Below, piece after piece: positions 52,425 to 60,911 of a stretch of DNA of 64,000 nt. Under the pieces are notes generated by a model that ran no database searches, was not told the DNA's origin, and worked only from the letters and a program-made list of their open reading frames with translations. The position numbers were made by a program, and so were the translations under genes. Numbering within the stretch: position 1 is the stretch's first letter; each line of letters begins with the position of its first letter. Source of the stretch: Pseudomonadota bacterium. GTDB taxonomy: Bacteria > Myxococcota_A > UBA796 > GCA-2862545. The DNA is taken from the NCBI GenBank assembly GCA_947505245.1, contig CANNIZ010000016.1:1-64000 (forward strand). The letters run 5' to 3'.

Positions 52425-54287
52425 CTACGGTGCCTTGGCCCGCAGCACCTTGCCCACGCGACGGATCGTGACGGCCGGTTCGCTGATCGGCAGAACGGCG
52501 CCCCACGCGTAATAGTCGCTGCTACCGTAATTGAGCAGCGTGTTGTACGTCTCATCCGCCTCGGCAAGCACCTGCCGGGCGCGCGTCAACTCGCCGCCCT
52601 TCAGGTGGGCAAGGTCCACCCCGTCGAGCCACCTGGCGTAGGCTCCGAGCGCGTACCACGTCGAAAACGACCGCGTCAGCCACGCCACCGACTCGGGCGA
52701 CTGGCTGTCGGGCAGCGAGCGGTAGAACAATACGTCGTCGTAGTCGTTCCCGACGAACAGGCGCCCACCGTTGGAACGCAGGAACCTCGCGTACGCGAGC
52801 AGCCCGTCCTTTGAAGCCGACTTCGCGAGGCCACCACCGACGCGCCAAAGGGCCGCGCGCTCGACATCGACCGGCTCGAGCAACGTCGCGCCGGCGTTCC
52901 AATCGCCATTTGCAGCGAATTGACGGCTCGCGACCGTCATGCGCGCCTCCCATCGAATCGCGCGATCGGGATCATCGACGAGCGCGGTAGCGACCTTCTC
53001 CGGCGCAGCGATGCGGATCATGTAGCGCACAGCATCCGGATCGAGGCCGGGCGTCCGGATCGCGTCGATCCATTCGCCGCGATCGATCCGCAACCTCGCC
53101 CGCAGCGGGGCCACCATCGGGTCCTCCGGCAGGAGCAACGCGAGCTGCTTTTCAGCGTCCTCCGCGCGCCCGTCCGTCATCACCGCCGCGAGTCGCAACT
53201 TCGCCCACGTCTCGGTCGGTGCCGCAGGCGTCGCCGGGAACGCGCTCGGCAAGGCCGTCCCGCTCGCCTTGCGATCACGGTACGCGAGGAGCAACAGCCG
53301 CTCCTGCGCGACGAGCGACGTCGGGGAAGCCGCATCCGCTTCGGTCTTCCGCCACAACGCGTCCCACTCCTTTCCCGTCAATGGGCGGGCCTCCGCGTTT
53401 CCGAGCGCGACCTCGAGCGGGATCGCGAGGGGGTCCAGCTTGGCGCTCGTGACCCCCTGAAGCGTCAGGAAGCGCATCTCAGCCGCAACGCGGGCCGGGT
53501 GGCGCGGGTACATCTCCAGCAACAGCGCCCACGACGCGTCCGCGTCCTCCTCGAGGTACAACAGGCGCAGCTGCTTCAACCGCACGTAGTCGGCGAGCGG
53601 ATGCGTCGGGTAGTCGCGCAGCCACGCGTCAACCTGGCTCTTCAGGGCTCCAAAGCCCTTGGGCGCCCCGGCGCGAAGCTCCTCGCGACTCCAACCGTTC
53701 GGGATGTCGGTTCTCAGATGCTCGCGCAGCGCGAGCCAGCGCATCGATGCTGCGCGCGGGCTCTTCGCGTCGACCCTCCCGATCTGTCCGCTGTCGCCGA
53801 GCGCGCGCACGGGAGCCACCGCAGCCAGGGCCGCCGGCAGGCCCGCCGTCGGCGCCGACGTGCTCGCGAACCACGCCGCGACCGCCTCCTTCGGCGTCTT
53901 CCCGAGCGTGGGCCGCACCTCGATGAACTCGACCGCGAGCCGCAGCTCCTCGCCGAACGGCTCCGCCTGCTCGGTCGGAAGATCCATCACCGCTTCCACG
54001 ATGTCGCGGGCGGCCTTGTCGGCGGCGTCGAGATCACCGCGGGTGAGCGAATCGTGAAACGACTTCGCCGCGACCTCCGGATGCACCTCGACCGTCGGGA
54101 AGGCGTACAGGAAGCGCGTCACCGGAGCCGGCGACCACTCCCAATTGTCGTCGGATTGGTAAAGCCAGGTATCGACGTGGACCTCGACCGGCTCGAGCGC
54201 CTGCGTCAGGTTGGCCGAATCCGGGCCTCCACACGGGAAGGCCGCTACGGGCCACAGCAAGGCGAGCGACAGGAGGGCACGCTTCAT
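52425..54287 (-). CDS. Secreted TPR-like protein of unknown function
   Basis: 620 residues. The signal peptide MKRALLSLALLWPVAAFPCGG ends near Cys20 and may be a lipobox-like or Sec-cleaved site. The remainder is almost entirely helical with Ala/Leu/Arg-rich hairpins (for example HPLADYVRLKQLRLLYLEEDADASWALLLEMYPRHPARVAAEMR), so a long alpha-solenoid in the periplasm is likely. No catalytic motif is recognised. The start at 54287 overlaps the upstream lipoprotein-like gene stop by 4 nt (ATGA), and the longer 54659 start was rejected. The pair is probably co-functional. Confidence 0.72.
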   Translation of the reverse strand: MKRALLSLALLWPVAAFPCGGPDSANLTQALEPVEVHVDTWLYQSDDNWEWSPAPVTRFLYAFPTVEVHPEVAAKSFHDSLTRGDLDAADKAARDIVEAVMDLPTEQAEPFGEELRLAVEFIEVRPTLGKTPKEAVAAWFASTSAPTAGLPAALAAVAPVRALGDSGQIGRVDAKSPRAASMRWLALREHLRTDIPNGWSREELRAGAPKGFGALKSQVDAWLRDYPTHPLADYVRLKQLRLLYLEEDADASWALLLEMYPRHPARVAAEMRFLTLQGVTSAKLDPLAIPLEVALGNAEARPLTGKEWDALWRKTEADAASPTSLVAQERLLLLAYRDRKASGTALPSAFPATPAAPTETWAKLRLAAVMTDGRAEDAEKQLALLLPEDPMVAPLRARLRIDRGEWIDAIRTPGLDPDAVRYMIRIAAPEKVATALVDDPDRAIRWEARMTVASRQFAANGDWNAGATLLEPVDVERAALWRVGGGLAKSASKDGLLAYARFLRSNGGRLFVGNDYDDVLFYRSLPDSQSPESVAWLTRSFSTWYALGAYARWLDGVDLAHLKGGELTRARQVLAEADETYNTLLNYGSSDYYAWGAVLPISEPAVTIRRVGKVLRAKAP

Positions 54288-55087
54288 TTGGAATCTCCGA
54301 GCAGATCGAGGTAGGGGCGGCCGGCAGGAAAGACCCACACGGACTCGCAGCGGGGGGCAGGACAGGCTTCGTCGAGGTGCGCGAACCACGCGCGGTGCGC
54401 GGTGGGGTGCAGTCCGGTGCGCTCGAACGCGCCGACGCCGAGCCGATATCGCAGCCCGGCCTGCTCCGCGAGCCGACCCACCGACGCCGCGTCGCCGACG
54501 TCGTCTCCGGTATCGAACACCTGCAGCACATGCCCCTCGATCAGGTCGCGAAACAGCGAACCATAAGCGGGCTCGCGCACGTGCGCGACGAGGCTTGTCA
54601 CCCACACATGTTCGTTGGCCAGTGACCCGGTTCGCAGCTTCGCGAGCACCCCGGCCCATCGGGCGAGCCGCCTCACCGGCGCGTCGTAGTCGAGTTGAAC
54701 TTCGACGACCGACACCGGCCGCGTATGGATGAGCGTCAACACGCGCCCGAGCGCGCCGTCGAGGCCAGCAGCGATCGCGTCGTCGGAGAGCTCGTCCCAG
54801 CTTTGATTCACGTCGTCGTCGAGCCGCACCACCACGGCGAGTGGCCCTTCGACCACCGTCGGCGAGAGCCCGAGCTCATTGGTGAACGCCCCGTTCGCGT
54901 ACCTCACCGTGGCCACGTGGACGCCAGCGACCACGTCCGGACGCGCCGCGCGCACCTCCTCGAGCCGTACCACGTCGTCGTCCGTCCACACCCATTGGCC
55001 CACCGCCTCAGGGGCGTGAGCGCTCGGGGCCGCGCACGCGACCAGCCACCCAATCATTCCAACCGTCAATGAACCCCCGTGGTGCAT
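54284..55087 (-). CDS. DUF3142-like lipoprotein
   Basis: 267 residues. The N-terminus MIGWLVACAAPSA contains a LVAC lipobox (an upstream ATG at 55087 adds 10 residues). The protein has TIM-barrel-like alternating strand/helix pattern, with QWVWTDDDVVRL near the start and VEVQLDYDAPVRRLARWAGVLAKLR, VWVTSLVAHVREPAYG and VFDTGDD in the middle. This pattern resembles DUF3142 proteins, which are exported and of unknown function. It is coupled to the 620-residue secreted protein and divergent from the lipoxygenase-like gene, with only 47 nt between starts. Family call is by resemblance. Confidence 0.6.
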   Translation of the reverse strand: MHHGGSLTVGMIGWLVACAAPSAHAPEAVGQWVWTDDDVVRLEEVRAARPDVVAGVHVATVRYANGAFTNELGLSPTVVEGPLAVVVRLDDDVNQSWDELSDDAIAAGLDGALGRVLTLIHTRPVSVVEVQLDYDAPVRRLARWAGVLAKLRTGSLANEHVWVTSLVAHVREPAYGSLFRDLIEGHVLQVFDTGDDVGDAASVGRLAEQAGLRYRLGVGAFERTGLHPTAHRAWFAHLDEACPAPRCESVWVFPAGRPYLDLLGDSK

Positions 55088-55134
55088 TACCTGCGCCGCA
55101 TTGTGGCATCATCCCGGCCCATTGAGAGGAACCC

Positions 55135-57069
55135 ATGTCCACGTACTGGCAGGACCTTAAGCTCGCGATCGTCGCGAAGCTGCTCGGGACCATGCCCCTG
55201 AGCACGCTCGAAGATCTGAAGCGCGGCTCGCAAAAGGGCCCCACGGCCGCGCGCAAGAACCTCACCCACAAAGCGCGGGGGAGGCTCGTGTTGATCGAGT
55301 CCAGCCTTACAGGTGCTCCACAGCCGCTTCGACACATGCTCGTCGAGCTGTGGGACCGCGACCTCGGCAGCCCGGACGACTTCCTCGGGGACGCCTACAC
55401 CGACGCGGACGGCCGCTTCGAGATCGCGTACGACCCGGCCGACGCAGGTCTTGGCGACACGCCAGATCTCGACCTCCGCGTCGTCGATGTCACCGAGCAC
55501 CGCGACCGCACCCACAAGCTCGTAGAAGAGCGCAAGCTGATCCACGTCGTCACCGGACCCGACGACTGCACCGTCGTGGACTTCGACTTCGGCGACTGTC
55601 CAGTGCCGTGGTGGCCCTACTCGCTCGACTCTCCGTTCGCGCGCGTCGCGTCCGGAGACGGCGTGGCTGAGAACCTGCCCGAGGACTTCGGGGCCGCGCG
55701 CAAGTCCGCGGGCTTCAAGTCCATCGCCGACATGTCGAGCATCCGGATGCGCCACCTGACGACGCTCGCGATCCGGAACGTGTCGATCGATCAAATCATG
55801 GGCGACTACCCAACCAACCTCACGCGCGAGCTCGCAAAGACCGAGCCCGGCCGGACGGACTCCGACGAGTGGCTGTGCGAACGCGTCATGAACGGGTTCT
55901 TCCCCTGTCTGTTTCGCAAGCGCACCGACGGGACGATGTACGTCGCGCTCGAATTCGGCGCCCTCGAGACCGACGACAAACACGTAAAGCTGGACACGAT
56001 CGCGGACTTCGACATCCGCGACGACAAGCTGCGAATCCTGCGAATCCACGTCAACGACCCCGCTGGCAAACGCAGCGCCGTCTATGCCCCCGGCGACCCG
56101 CAGTGGCTCGCCGCCAAGCGCGTCTTCCGCACGAACTACACCGCCTTCGGGCAGGTCATCGCGCACCTCGGGCGCGGCCACATCAACATCGAGCAGTACG
56201 CGGTCGCAGGGTTCCGCCAGCTGCGCGCGTCACCCGTTGCGAAGCTGCTGATCCCCCACCTCCGCGAGGTGGTGGTGATCAACCACCGCGCCTCCACGAG
56301 CCTGCTCGGCGAAGACGGCTTCGTTGTGATGGGCAGCGCGTTGACCGCAAAGTCGGTCGTGGATGCGCTGGCGCTGGGTGTCTCGAGCGCCGACTGGGCC
56401 CACTGGCAGCCGCGCCTCGCCGTGACGCCGCAGCACCGCTTCGCGCGGGTCGGATCGTTGTATTGGGAGACGCTCGGTCGCTGGGTCGATTCGTTCTTCA
56501 CAAAGAACGACGTCGCGATCCGAGAGAACTGGCGTGAGATCCACGCGTTCTCCGACGAGCTCGTGCAACATTCGTTGCCGTTCGTGCGCACCAAGGGGGC
56601 GGGTGATCCGTGGTACGACGACCGCGAGCACCGCGAATTGGACACCTTGCGCGTGACCCTGGCGGGCGTCCAGAAGGCCGTCAGCGCCGTGACCCGCTCG
56701 GACACGGCCGACGACGAAGGCATCGCGAACCTGAAGCAGCTGTGCAAATATGTGCTGTACCACGCGACGTTCTTCCACACCTGGGCGAACGACGAGCAGT
56801 GGAACGACGGCGGTGACCCACGCTACAGCAGCCTCGGCCTGTCCGGCGACGTGCTCGCCAACCCCGGTATCGACCCGGTCACGCCCTACGAGGCGACCAC
56901 CCAATTGTACTTTGCGTACTACCTTTCACACACACGCTACGGCATGCTCGTCCGCAACGAAGACGGCGACGTCGACGAGGCGTTCGTCGAATTGCTGAAA
57001 TCCGAACGCAAGGCCTACGAAGCGCTCGGATACGATATTGACGGCATGCGCGCGCGCATCAACATCTGA
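55135..57069 (+). CDS. Lipoxygenase-like protein with N-terminal transthyretin-like domain; first iron-ligand His replaced by Gly
   Basis: 644 residues. Residues ~48-160 are a beta-sandwich with LVELWDRDLG, FLGDAYTDADGRFEI and DLRVVDVTEHRD, like transthyretin/carboxypeptidase regulatory domains rather than the PLAT domain of most lipoxygenases. The rest matches lipoxygenase: AHLGRGHINIEQYAVAGFRQLRAS...LLIPHLREVVVIN and the distal YHATFFHTWANDEQ. The expected ligands are His344 (soybean His504), His548 (690), Asn552 (694) and the C-terminal Ile644. The first ligand (soybean His499) is Gly339. It could be a non-canonical dioxygenase or a catalytically altered protein. GAGAGGA precedes the ATG. 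It converges on the membrane GAF gene with a 9-nt gap. Confidence 0.72.
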   Translation: MSTYWQDLKLAIVAKLLGTMPLSTLEDLKRGSQKGPTAARKNLTHKARGRLVLIESSLTGAPQPLRHMLVELWDRDLGSPDDFLGDAYTDADGRFEIAYDPADAGLGDTPDLDLRVVDVTEHRDRTHKLVEERKLIHVVTGPDDCTVVDFDFGDCPVPWWPYSLDSPFARVASGDGVAENLPEDFGAARKSAGFKSIADMSSIRMRHLTTLAIRNVSIDQIMGDYPTNLTRELAKTEPGRTDSDEWLCERVMNGFFPCLFRKRTDGTMYVALEFGALETDDKHVKLDTIADFDIRDDKLRILRIHVNDPAGKRSAVYAPGDPQWLAAKRVFRTNYTAFGQVIAHLGRGHINIEQYAVAGFRQLRASPVAKLLIPHLREVVVINHRASTSLLGEDGFVVMGSALTAKSVVDALALGVSSADWAHWQPRLAVTPQHRFARVGSLYWETLGRWVDSFFTKNDVAIRENWREIHAFSDELVQHSLPFVRTKGAGDPWYDDREHRELDTLRVTLAGVQKAVSAVTRSDTADDEGIANLKQLCKYVLYHATFFHTWANDEQWNDGGDPRYSSLGLSGDVLANPGIDPVTPYEATTQLYFAYYLSHTRYGMLVRNEDGDVDEAFVELLKSERKAYEALGYDIDGMRARINI

Positions 57070-57078
57070 GCGGCGGGT

Positions 57079-58758
57079 TCACGGGACCTGGGCCGCCAGC
57101 AGCGGCCGCGTGGCCCGCCACAACGCCGCCCCCGCGGCGTCCGCGACCGTCCGGACCAACACCTGTTGATGCGGCGACAGCCCCAGCTCGTCGCGACAGG
57201 TGACCGTCATCACGCCGAGCAGCTCGGCCCCCATTCGCAGCGGCACGAGCCACACGCTCGGCGCATAGTCATTCGGAGGCGGCCGTTCGACGAACTCCCC
57301 TCGCCCGAGCGACGCGAGTTCCTCCGGGGGCACGTCCGCGAGACCGCGCTGCGGATGCCAGGCCACGAGCGTCGCCCGCGCGTCGAACGCGGCCCGCGCG
57401 AACCGATCGAGGCACCAGCTCACGTCTTCGACGCGGTACGCGTCCGACAACGCGTCGACCGTCTCCTGCACGACCTCGTCCGCGTGTACGCGCGACGGGA
57501 AGAACGCCGTGTCCACGAACATCACGATGCGGGCGTGCTGGGTGACGGCGAGCAGGATCCCCGGCAACATCACGATCACCGGCTCGGCGAGCGGCGGCCC
57601 GATCGTCGACACGTCAAAGCCAAACGCTTCACCAATGCGCGGCACCACGAGCGCGACCACGAACGCGACACCGCTCACCGTCATCGCAGAGGTCAGCGCG
57701 ATCGCCGCGCGACGAAGCCCGTCCATCACCTCGACATGGGTGCCGAGTCGCGTGCCGAGGACGAGCCCGAACGGCAGCATCACGCTCGCAGCCCGCAACC
57801 CCACCACCCCGTGAAGGTCCAGCACAATCTCGGGCAACGGCATCGCCATCAGCGCGAGCGCGATGTTCTGGACGAGGTAACCGCCCACCACCCACGAAAA
57901 CGCTCGGCGCGCGGCGCCCCCTTTGAGCCCCCTGCGCTCGCGGGCCATCCACAGGATGACGAGCAGCGCAACAGCATTCTGGGCGAGAGCACGGACGCCA
58001 GAAGGCAGTCCCAGCGCCTTGCCGAGCCCCGGCCACAACAGCACGCCACCCACGACCATCCAGGTCACCGCGAGGCCGGTCGCTACCCAGGACGACGCGC
58101 GTCCACGCGGCAACACCACCGACGCGGTCGCGAGCATTGCGACGCAAACCATCGCAGAGGCCGTAAACGCCCACTGCCCGAGCACCGACGGATGCGACGG
58201 CATGAGCGCGAGCACCACCGTTTCGAGGACAACCCCACCCGCGAACGCGCGCGCGAGCGGGTAGGAACGGCCGACGAGGAACAACAGCCAGGCCGCGTAC
58301 AGTTGGAGCCCGACCTGACACGCGGCGGCGAACAAGCGGATGCCGAGCATCACGAGCTCAGCGCGCTTGTTGCCAGCGGCCGTCAGCGCGCGCGTCAACG
58401 TGTCGGCGCGGTAGACGACGTCTCGCGTCGACTCGACCTCCTCGCTCTCGATCCGCCATTCGTGCCGCGAGCCTGCGGGGCCGCGCGCAAGCGCCATGCG
58501 GTCGTGAACGGCGAGCGACGCGAGGTCCTGCCCGTCGATCGCGAGCACCGTCGCGCCGGCCATTCCGCTCTGAATACATTCGAGGTTCGTGCTCTTTCGC
58601 ACGACCAGGCCGCGCGCGTCCTCGGAGACGTCACACGGCGACTCCTCCTGGAATTGCTGACGGAACCAAAGGGGTCCGTTGATCGCAAGCGCGACGAGCC
58701 CCAACGCCACGCACGCGCCGAAAACGGCGGTCGCCAACGGGCCTCGGACGTCGCTCAC
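57079..58758 (-). CDS. Polytopic membrane protein with PDZ-like and GAF-like domains
   Basis: 559 residues from a GTG at 58758, whose last bases overlap the patatin stop (GTGA). A first helix (LATAVFGACVALGLVALAING) is followed by ~115 extracytoplasmic residues with a PDZ-like AGATVLAIDGQDLASL loop. Next come about seven to eight transmembrane segments, then a ~150-residue cytoplasmic domain ending LLGVMTVTCRDELGLSPHQQVLVRTVADAAGAALWRA, a GAF-domain-like tail. No histidine-kinase, cyclase or phosphodiesterase motif follows the GAF-like part, so it is a sensor or scaffold without a visible output. It is co-translated with the patatin and lipoxygenase-like genes. Function unknown. Confidence 0.7.
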   Translation of the reverse strand: MSDVRGPLATAVFGACVALGLVALAINGPLWFRQQFQEESPCDVSEDARGLVVRKSTNLECIQSGMAGATVLAIDGQDLASLAVHDRMALARGPAGSRHEWRIESEEVESTRDVVYRADTLTRALTAAGNKRAELVMLGIRLFAAACQVGLQLYAAWLLFLVGRSYPLARAFAGGVVLETVVLALMPSHPSVLGQWAFTASAMVCVAMLATASVVLPRGRASSWVATGLAVTWMVVGGVLLWPGLGKALGLPSGVRALAQNAVALLVILWMARERRGLKGGAARRAFSWVVGGYLVQNIALALMAMPLPEIVLDLHGVVGLRAASVMLPFGLVLGTRLGTHVEVMDGLRRAAIALTSAMTVSGVAFVVALVVPRIGEAFGFDVSTIGPPLAEPVIVMLPGILLAVTQHARIVMFVDTAFFPSRVHADEVVQETVDALSDAYRVEDVSWCLDRFARAAFDARATLVAWHPQRGLADVPPEELASLGRGEFVERPPPNDYAPSVWLVPLRMGAELLGVMTVTCRDELGLSPHQQVLVRTVADAAGAALWRATRPLLAAQVP

Positions 58759-60911
58759 GTGAGCTCCAAGCGGGCCGGCGCAACCCGAAGAAACCGCGCC
58801 ACGACGAGCAGTCCAAGGCTCACCAGTTGCCCGACCGCCACCAACAGAGACACGTGCCCGATCAGGAAGGCCCAGAACAACGTCGCAAGGAACAGCGCTC
58901 CGGACGACAACACGAGCGCGCGCCGGGCGCGCCCGACCAGCGCCCCCTGCCGTTTTCGCGTCTCGGAGAGCCACACGGGAACCACCTTCCGGGGGAGTTT
59001 CTCGGGGATCGCCCCAGGCGCGAGTCCGAGGCGCCGAAGCTTCACGTCATCCGCCCGAACCGCCTCGAGCGCCTCCATCGTCGCGTTGTATCCGAGGGCG
59101 ATCAGCTCAGGCATCGCCTCGAACTCGACGATGCCGTACGGCCGTACGTCGGGGTCGATTCGCAGGTCGGGCACCGCCTGGTGACCGCGCGCGGCGGACG
59201 AAAGCGTCATTGTGTGCACCACGATCGCGCCGATGTTTGGCGCCTTGCGAGGACTCAGCATCGGGTGCAGCAGCGACAACAGCACTTCGCGGTTGTTCGG
59301 CAGGTCGACGACGTCATCGCCAAGCAGGTTCGACTTCGGCGGGCTCACATTCACGAGAATTGTGGCGCCACGGTGCAACTGCTTCATCACCGCGACGGGC
59401 GTGTTGTCGACCACGCCACCGTCCACCAATACCCGACCGCGGTCCACGAGGGGCGGCAACACGCCCGGCAGCGCCGTCGTCGCTCGCACACCCTTCCAAA
59501 CGCGACCGCGACGATGCACGACCATCTCGCCGCGCTCGATGTCACACGACACCGCAAACCACGGGAGCCAAAGGTCCTCGACGTCCGCCTCGCCGTTCAG
59601 GAACCGCGCGAGCCCGTCGATCGCGTCCTTTCGAATCATGGACGAATACGGAAGATCGTATTGTTGGAACGGGGCGAGCCCGACGAAACCGTCCCAGAAC
59701 CGCTGCGTCATCTCGCGGACGCTCACCTCGGTGGCGACGAGCGCACCGACGCCCGCGCCTGCGCTCGTACCTCCGACCAGGTCGATCGGGACGCCGACCT
59801 CCATCAACGCCTGAATCGCGCCGAGGTGGGCCCCGCCGCGCGCGCCGCCGCCGCCGAGCACGAGCCCCACGGCGCGGTCCGTGACGAGGCGGGCGAGCCG
59901 CGCCATGTGGACGTCGTCGCCGATGCACACGTGGTACACGCGCTGCACGTGCGGCCGCCACGCGAGCCAGTCCGCCGTGCCGGTCGGGCGGTCCTTGCTG
60001 TTCGGGTGCACAAGGATCAGGATCGTCTCGACGGACGCGGTGCTCACGTTCTGCGCGACGAAGCGCTCCACCTCGCCGGGCTCGAGCGCCGGTCCCGCGT
60101 TCGCGAGCACGAAGATGCGGTCCGCCTGCCGCAAACACCGCCAGGTCCAAGGCGTCGCGGTGTTGTCGCTCTCGAGCAGCACGTACCGGTGGGTCCGCTC
60201 CTGCTCCAAGCACCACCGCGCGAAGCTCCGGTCGATCTCGTCCCACTCGTCGATGTCGTCGTGTTTCGCGCCCGGACCCGCGACCGATTCGACCTCATCC
60301 GCCGCGATGTACTCCACCGTGTCGATGCGCGCGATCGCCTCGCCGAGTCGCTTCGCGAACGCCGCCAACGGCGCCGTGGGGTCGGCGGGGACGACGGCGA
60401 GCACCTCGGCGCTCGGCCGGAACACGCTCTCCCCGCGCTCGAACGCGACGTGCCGGAGCAGCGATCGCGCGAGGTTCTTCCATAGGCGCGGGTGTTGATC
60501 CGCGAGGGCGCGAAACACCTCGAGCGACACCACCCCAACTTCGGTGTCCTGCGCGGCGCCGACGCGGTGATCGTGCGTGCCGTCGCCCTGCACCTCGACG
60601 TCACCCAACACCGCCCCGACGGGCAGGTCCTCGATCACGGGCCTGCGACCGGTCGCCTCGTCGGGCTCGTCGAACACGCGCAGGCGTCCGTGCAGCACGA
60701 ACCACAGCGCCGAACATTGATCCCCGGACTCGACGAGCACCGTTCCGCCCGGCGCGTACTGCCACGACAGCGCGGCGATCAACGCGTCACGACCCTCGGA
60801 CTCGAGGCCCTCGAACATACGCGAAGCGGCGACCATCGCTTCAACGTCCGCAGGTGGCGGCGCCGTCTTGCTCGGCGCGAGGACGCCGATCGTGGTGGGC
60901 CTGCGGCTCAA
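58755..60911 (-). CDS. Cyclic-nucleotide-binding patatin-like phospholipase (NTE-type)
   Basis: 718 residues from a TTG at 60911 that overlaps the lipoxygenase-like stop (TTGA). Residues ~30-170 form a cNMP-binding-type domain (GGTVLVESGDQCSALWFVLHGRLRVF...IEDLPVGAVLGDV), then a linker region to ~330. The patatin domain has the oxyanion loop LVLGGGGARGGAHLGA, nucleophile Ser383 in VGGTSAGAG and dyad Asp497 in VDGGVVDN. The C-terminal ~60 residues hold two hydrophobic segments. The layout parallels neuropathy-target-esterase lysophospholipases, which cleave acyl chains from membrane lipids. A lipase that releases fatty acids, placed against two lipoxygenase-like genes, suggests substrate supply. 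Confidence 0.85.
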   Translation of the reverse strand: MSRRPTTIGVLAPSKTAPPPADVEAMVAASRMFEGLESEGRDALIAALSWQYAPGGTVLVESGDQCSALWFVLHGRLRVFDEPDEATGRRPVIEDLPVGAVLGDVEVQGDGTHDHRVGAAQDTEVGVVSLEVFRALADQHPRLWKNLARSLLRHVAFERGESVFRPSAEVLAVVPADPTAPLAAFAKRLGEAIARIDTVEYIAADEVESVAGPGAKHDDIDEWDEIDRSFARWCLEQERTHRYVLLESDNTATPWTWRCLRQADRIFVLANAGPALEPGEVERFVAQNVSTASVETILILVHPNSKDRPTGTADWLAWRPHVQRVYHVCIGDDVHMARLARLVTDRAVGLVLGGGGARGGAHLGAIQALMEVGVPIDLVGGTSAGAGVGALVATEVSVREMTQRFWDGFVGLAPFQQYDLPYSSMIRKDAIDGLARFLNGEADVEDLWLPWFAVSCDIERGEMVVHRRGRVWKGVRATTALPGVLPPLVDRGRVLVDGGVVDNTPVAVMKQLHRGATILVNVSPPKSNLLGDDVVDLPNNREVLLSLLHPMLSPRKAPNIGAIVVHTMTLSSAARGHQAVPDLRIDPDVRPYGIVEFEAMPELIALGYNATMEALEAVRADDVKLRRLGLAPGAIPEKLPRKVVPVWLSETRKRQGALVGRARRALVLSSGALFLATLFWAFLIGHVSLLVAVGQLVSLGLLVVARFLRVAPARLELT

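Noticed and set aside
57166-59184. 672-codon plus-strand frame antisense to the GAF/patatin genes
   Set aside because: Arg/His-rich mirror of the coding strand codon bias with no motif.
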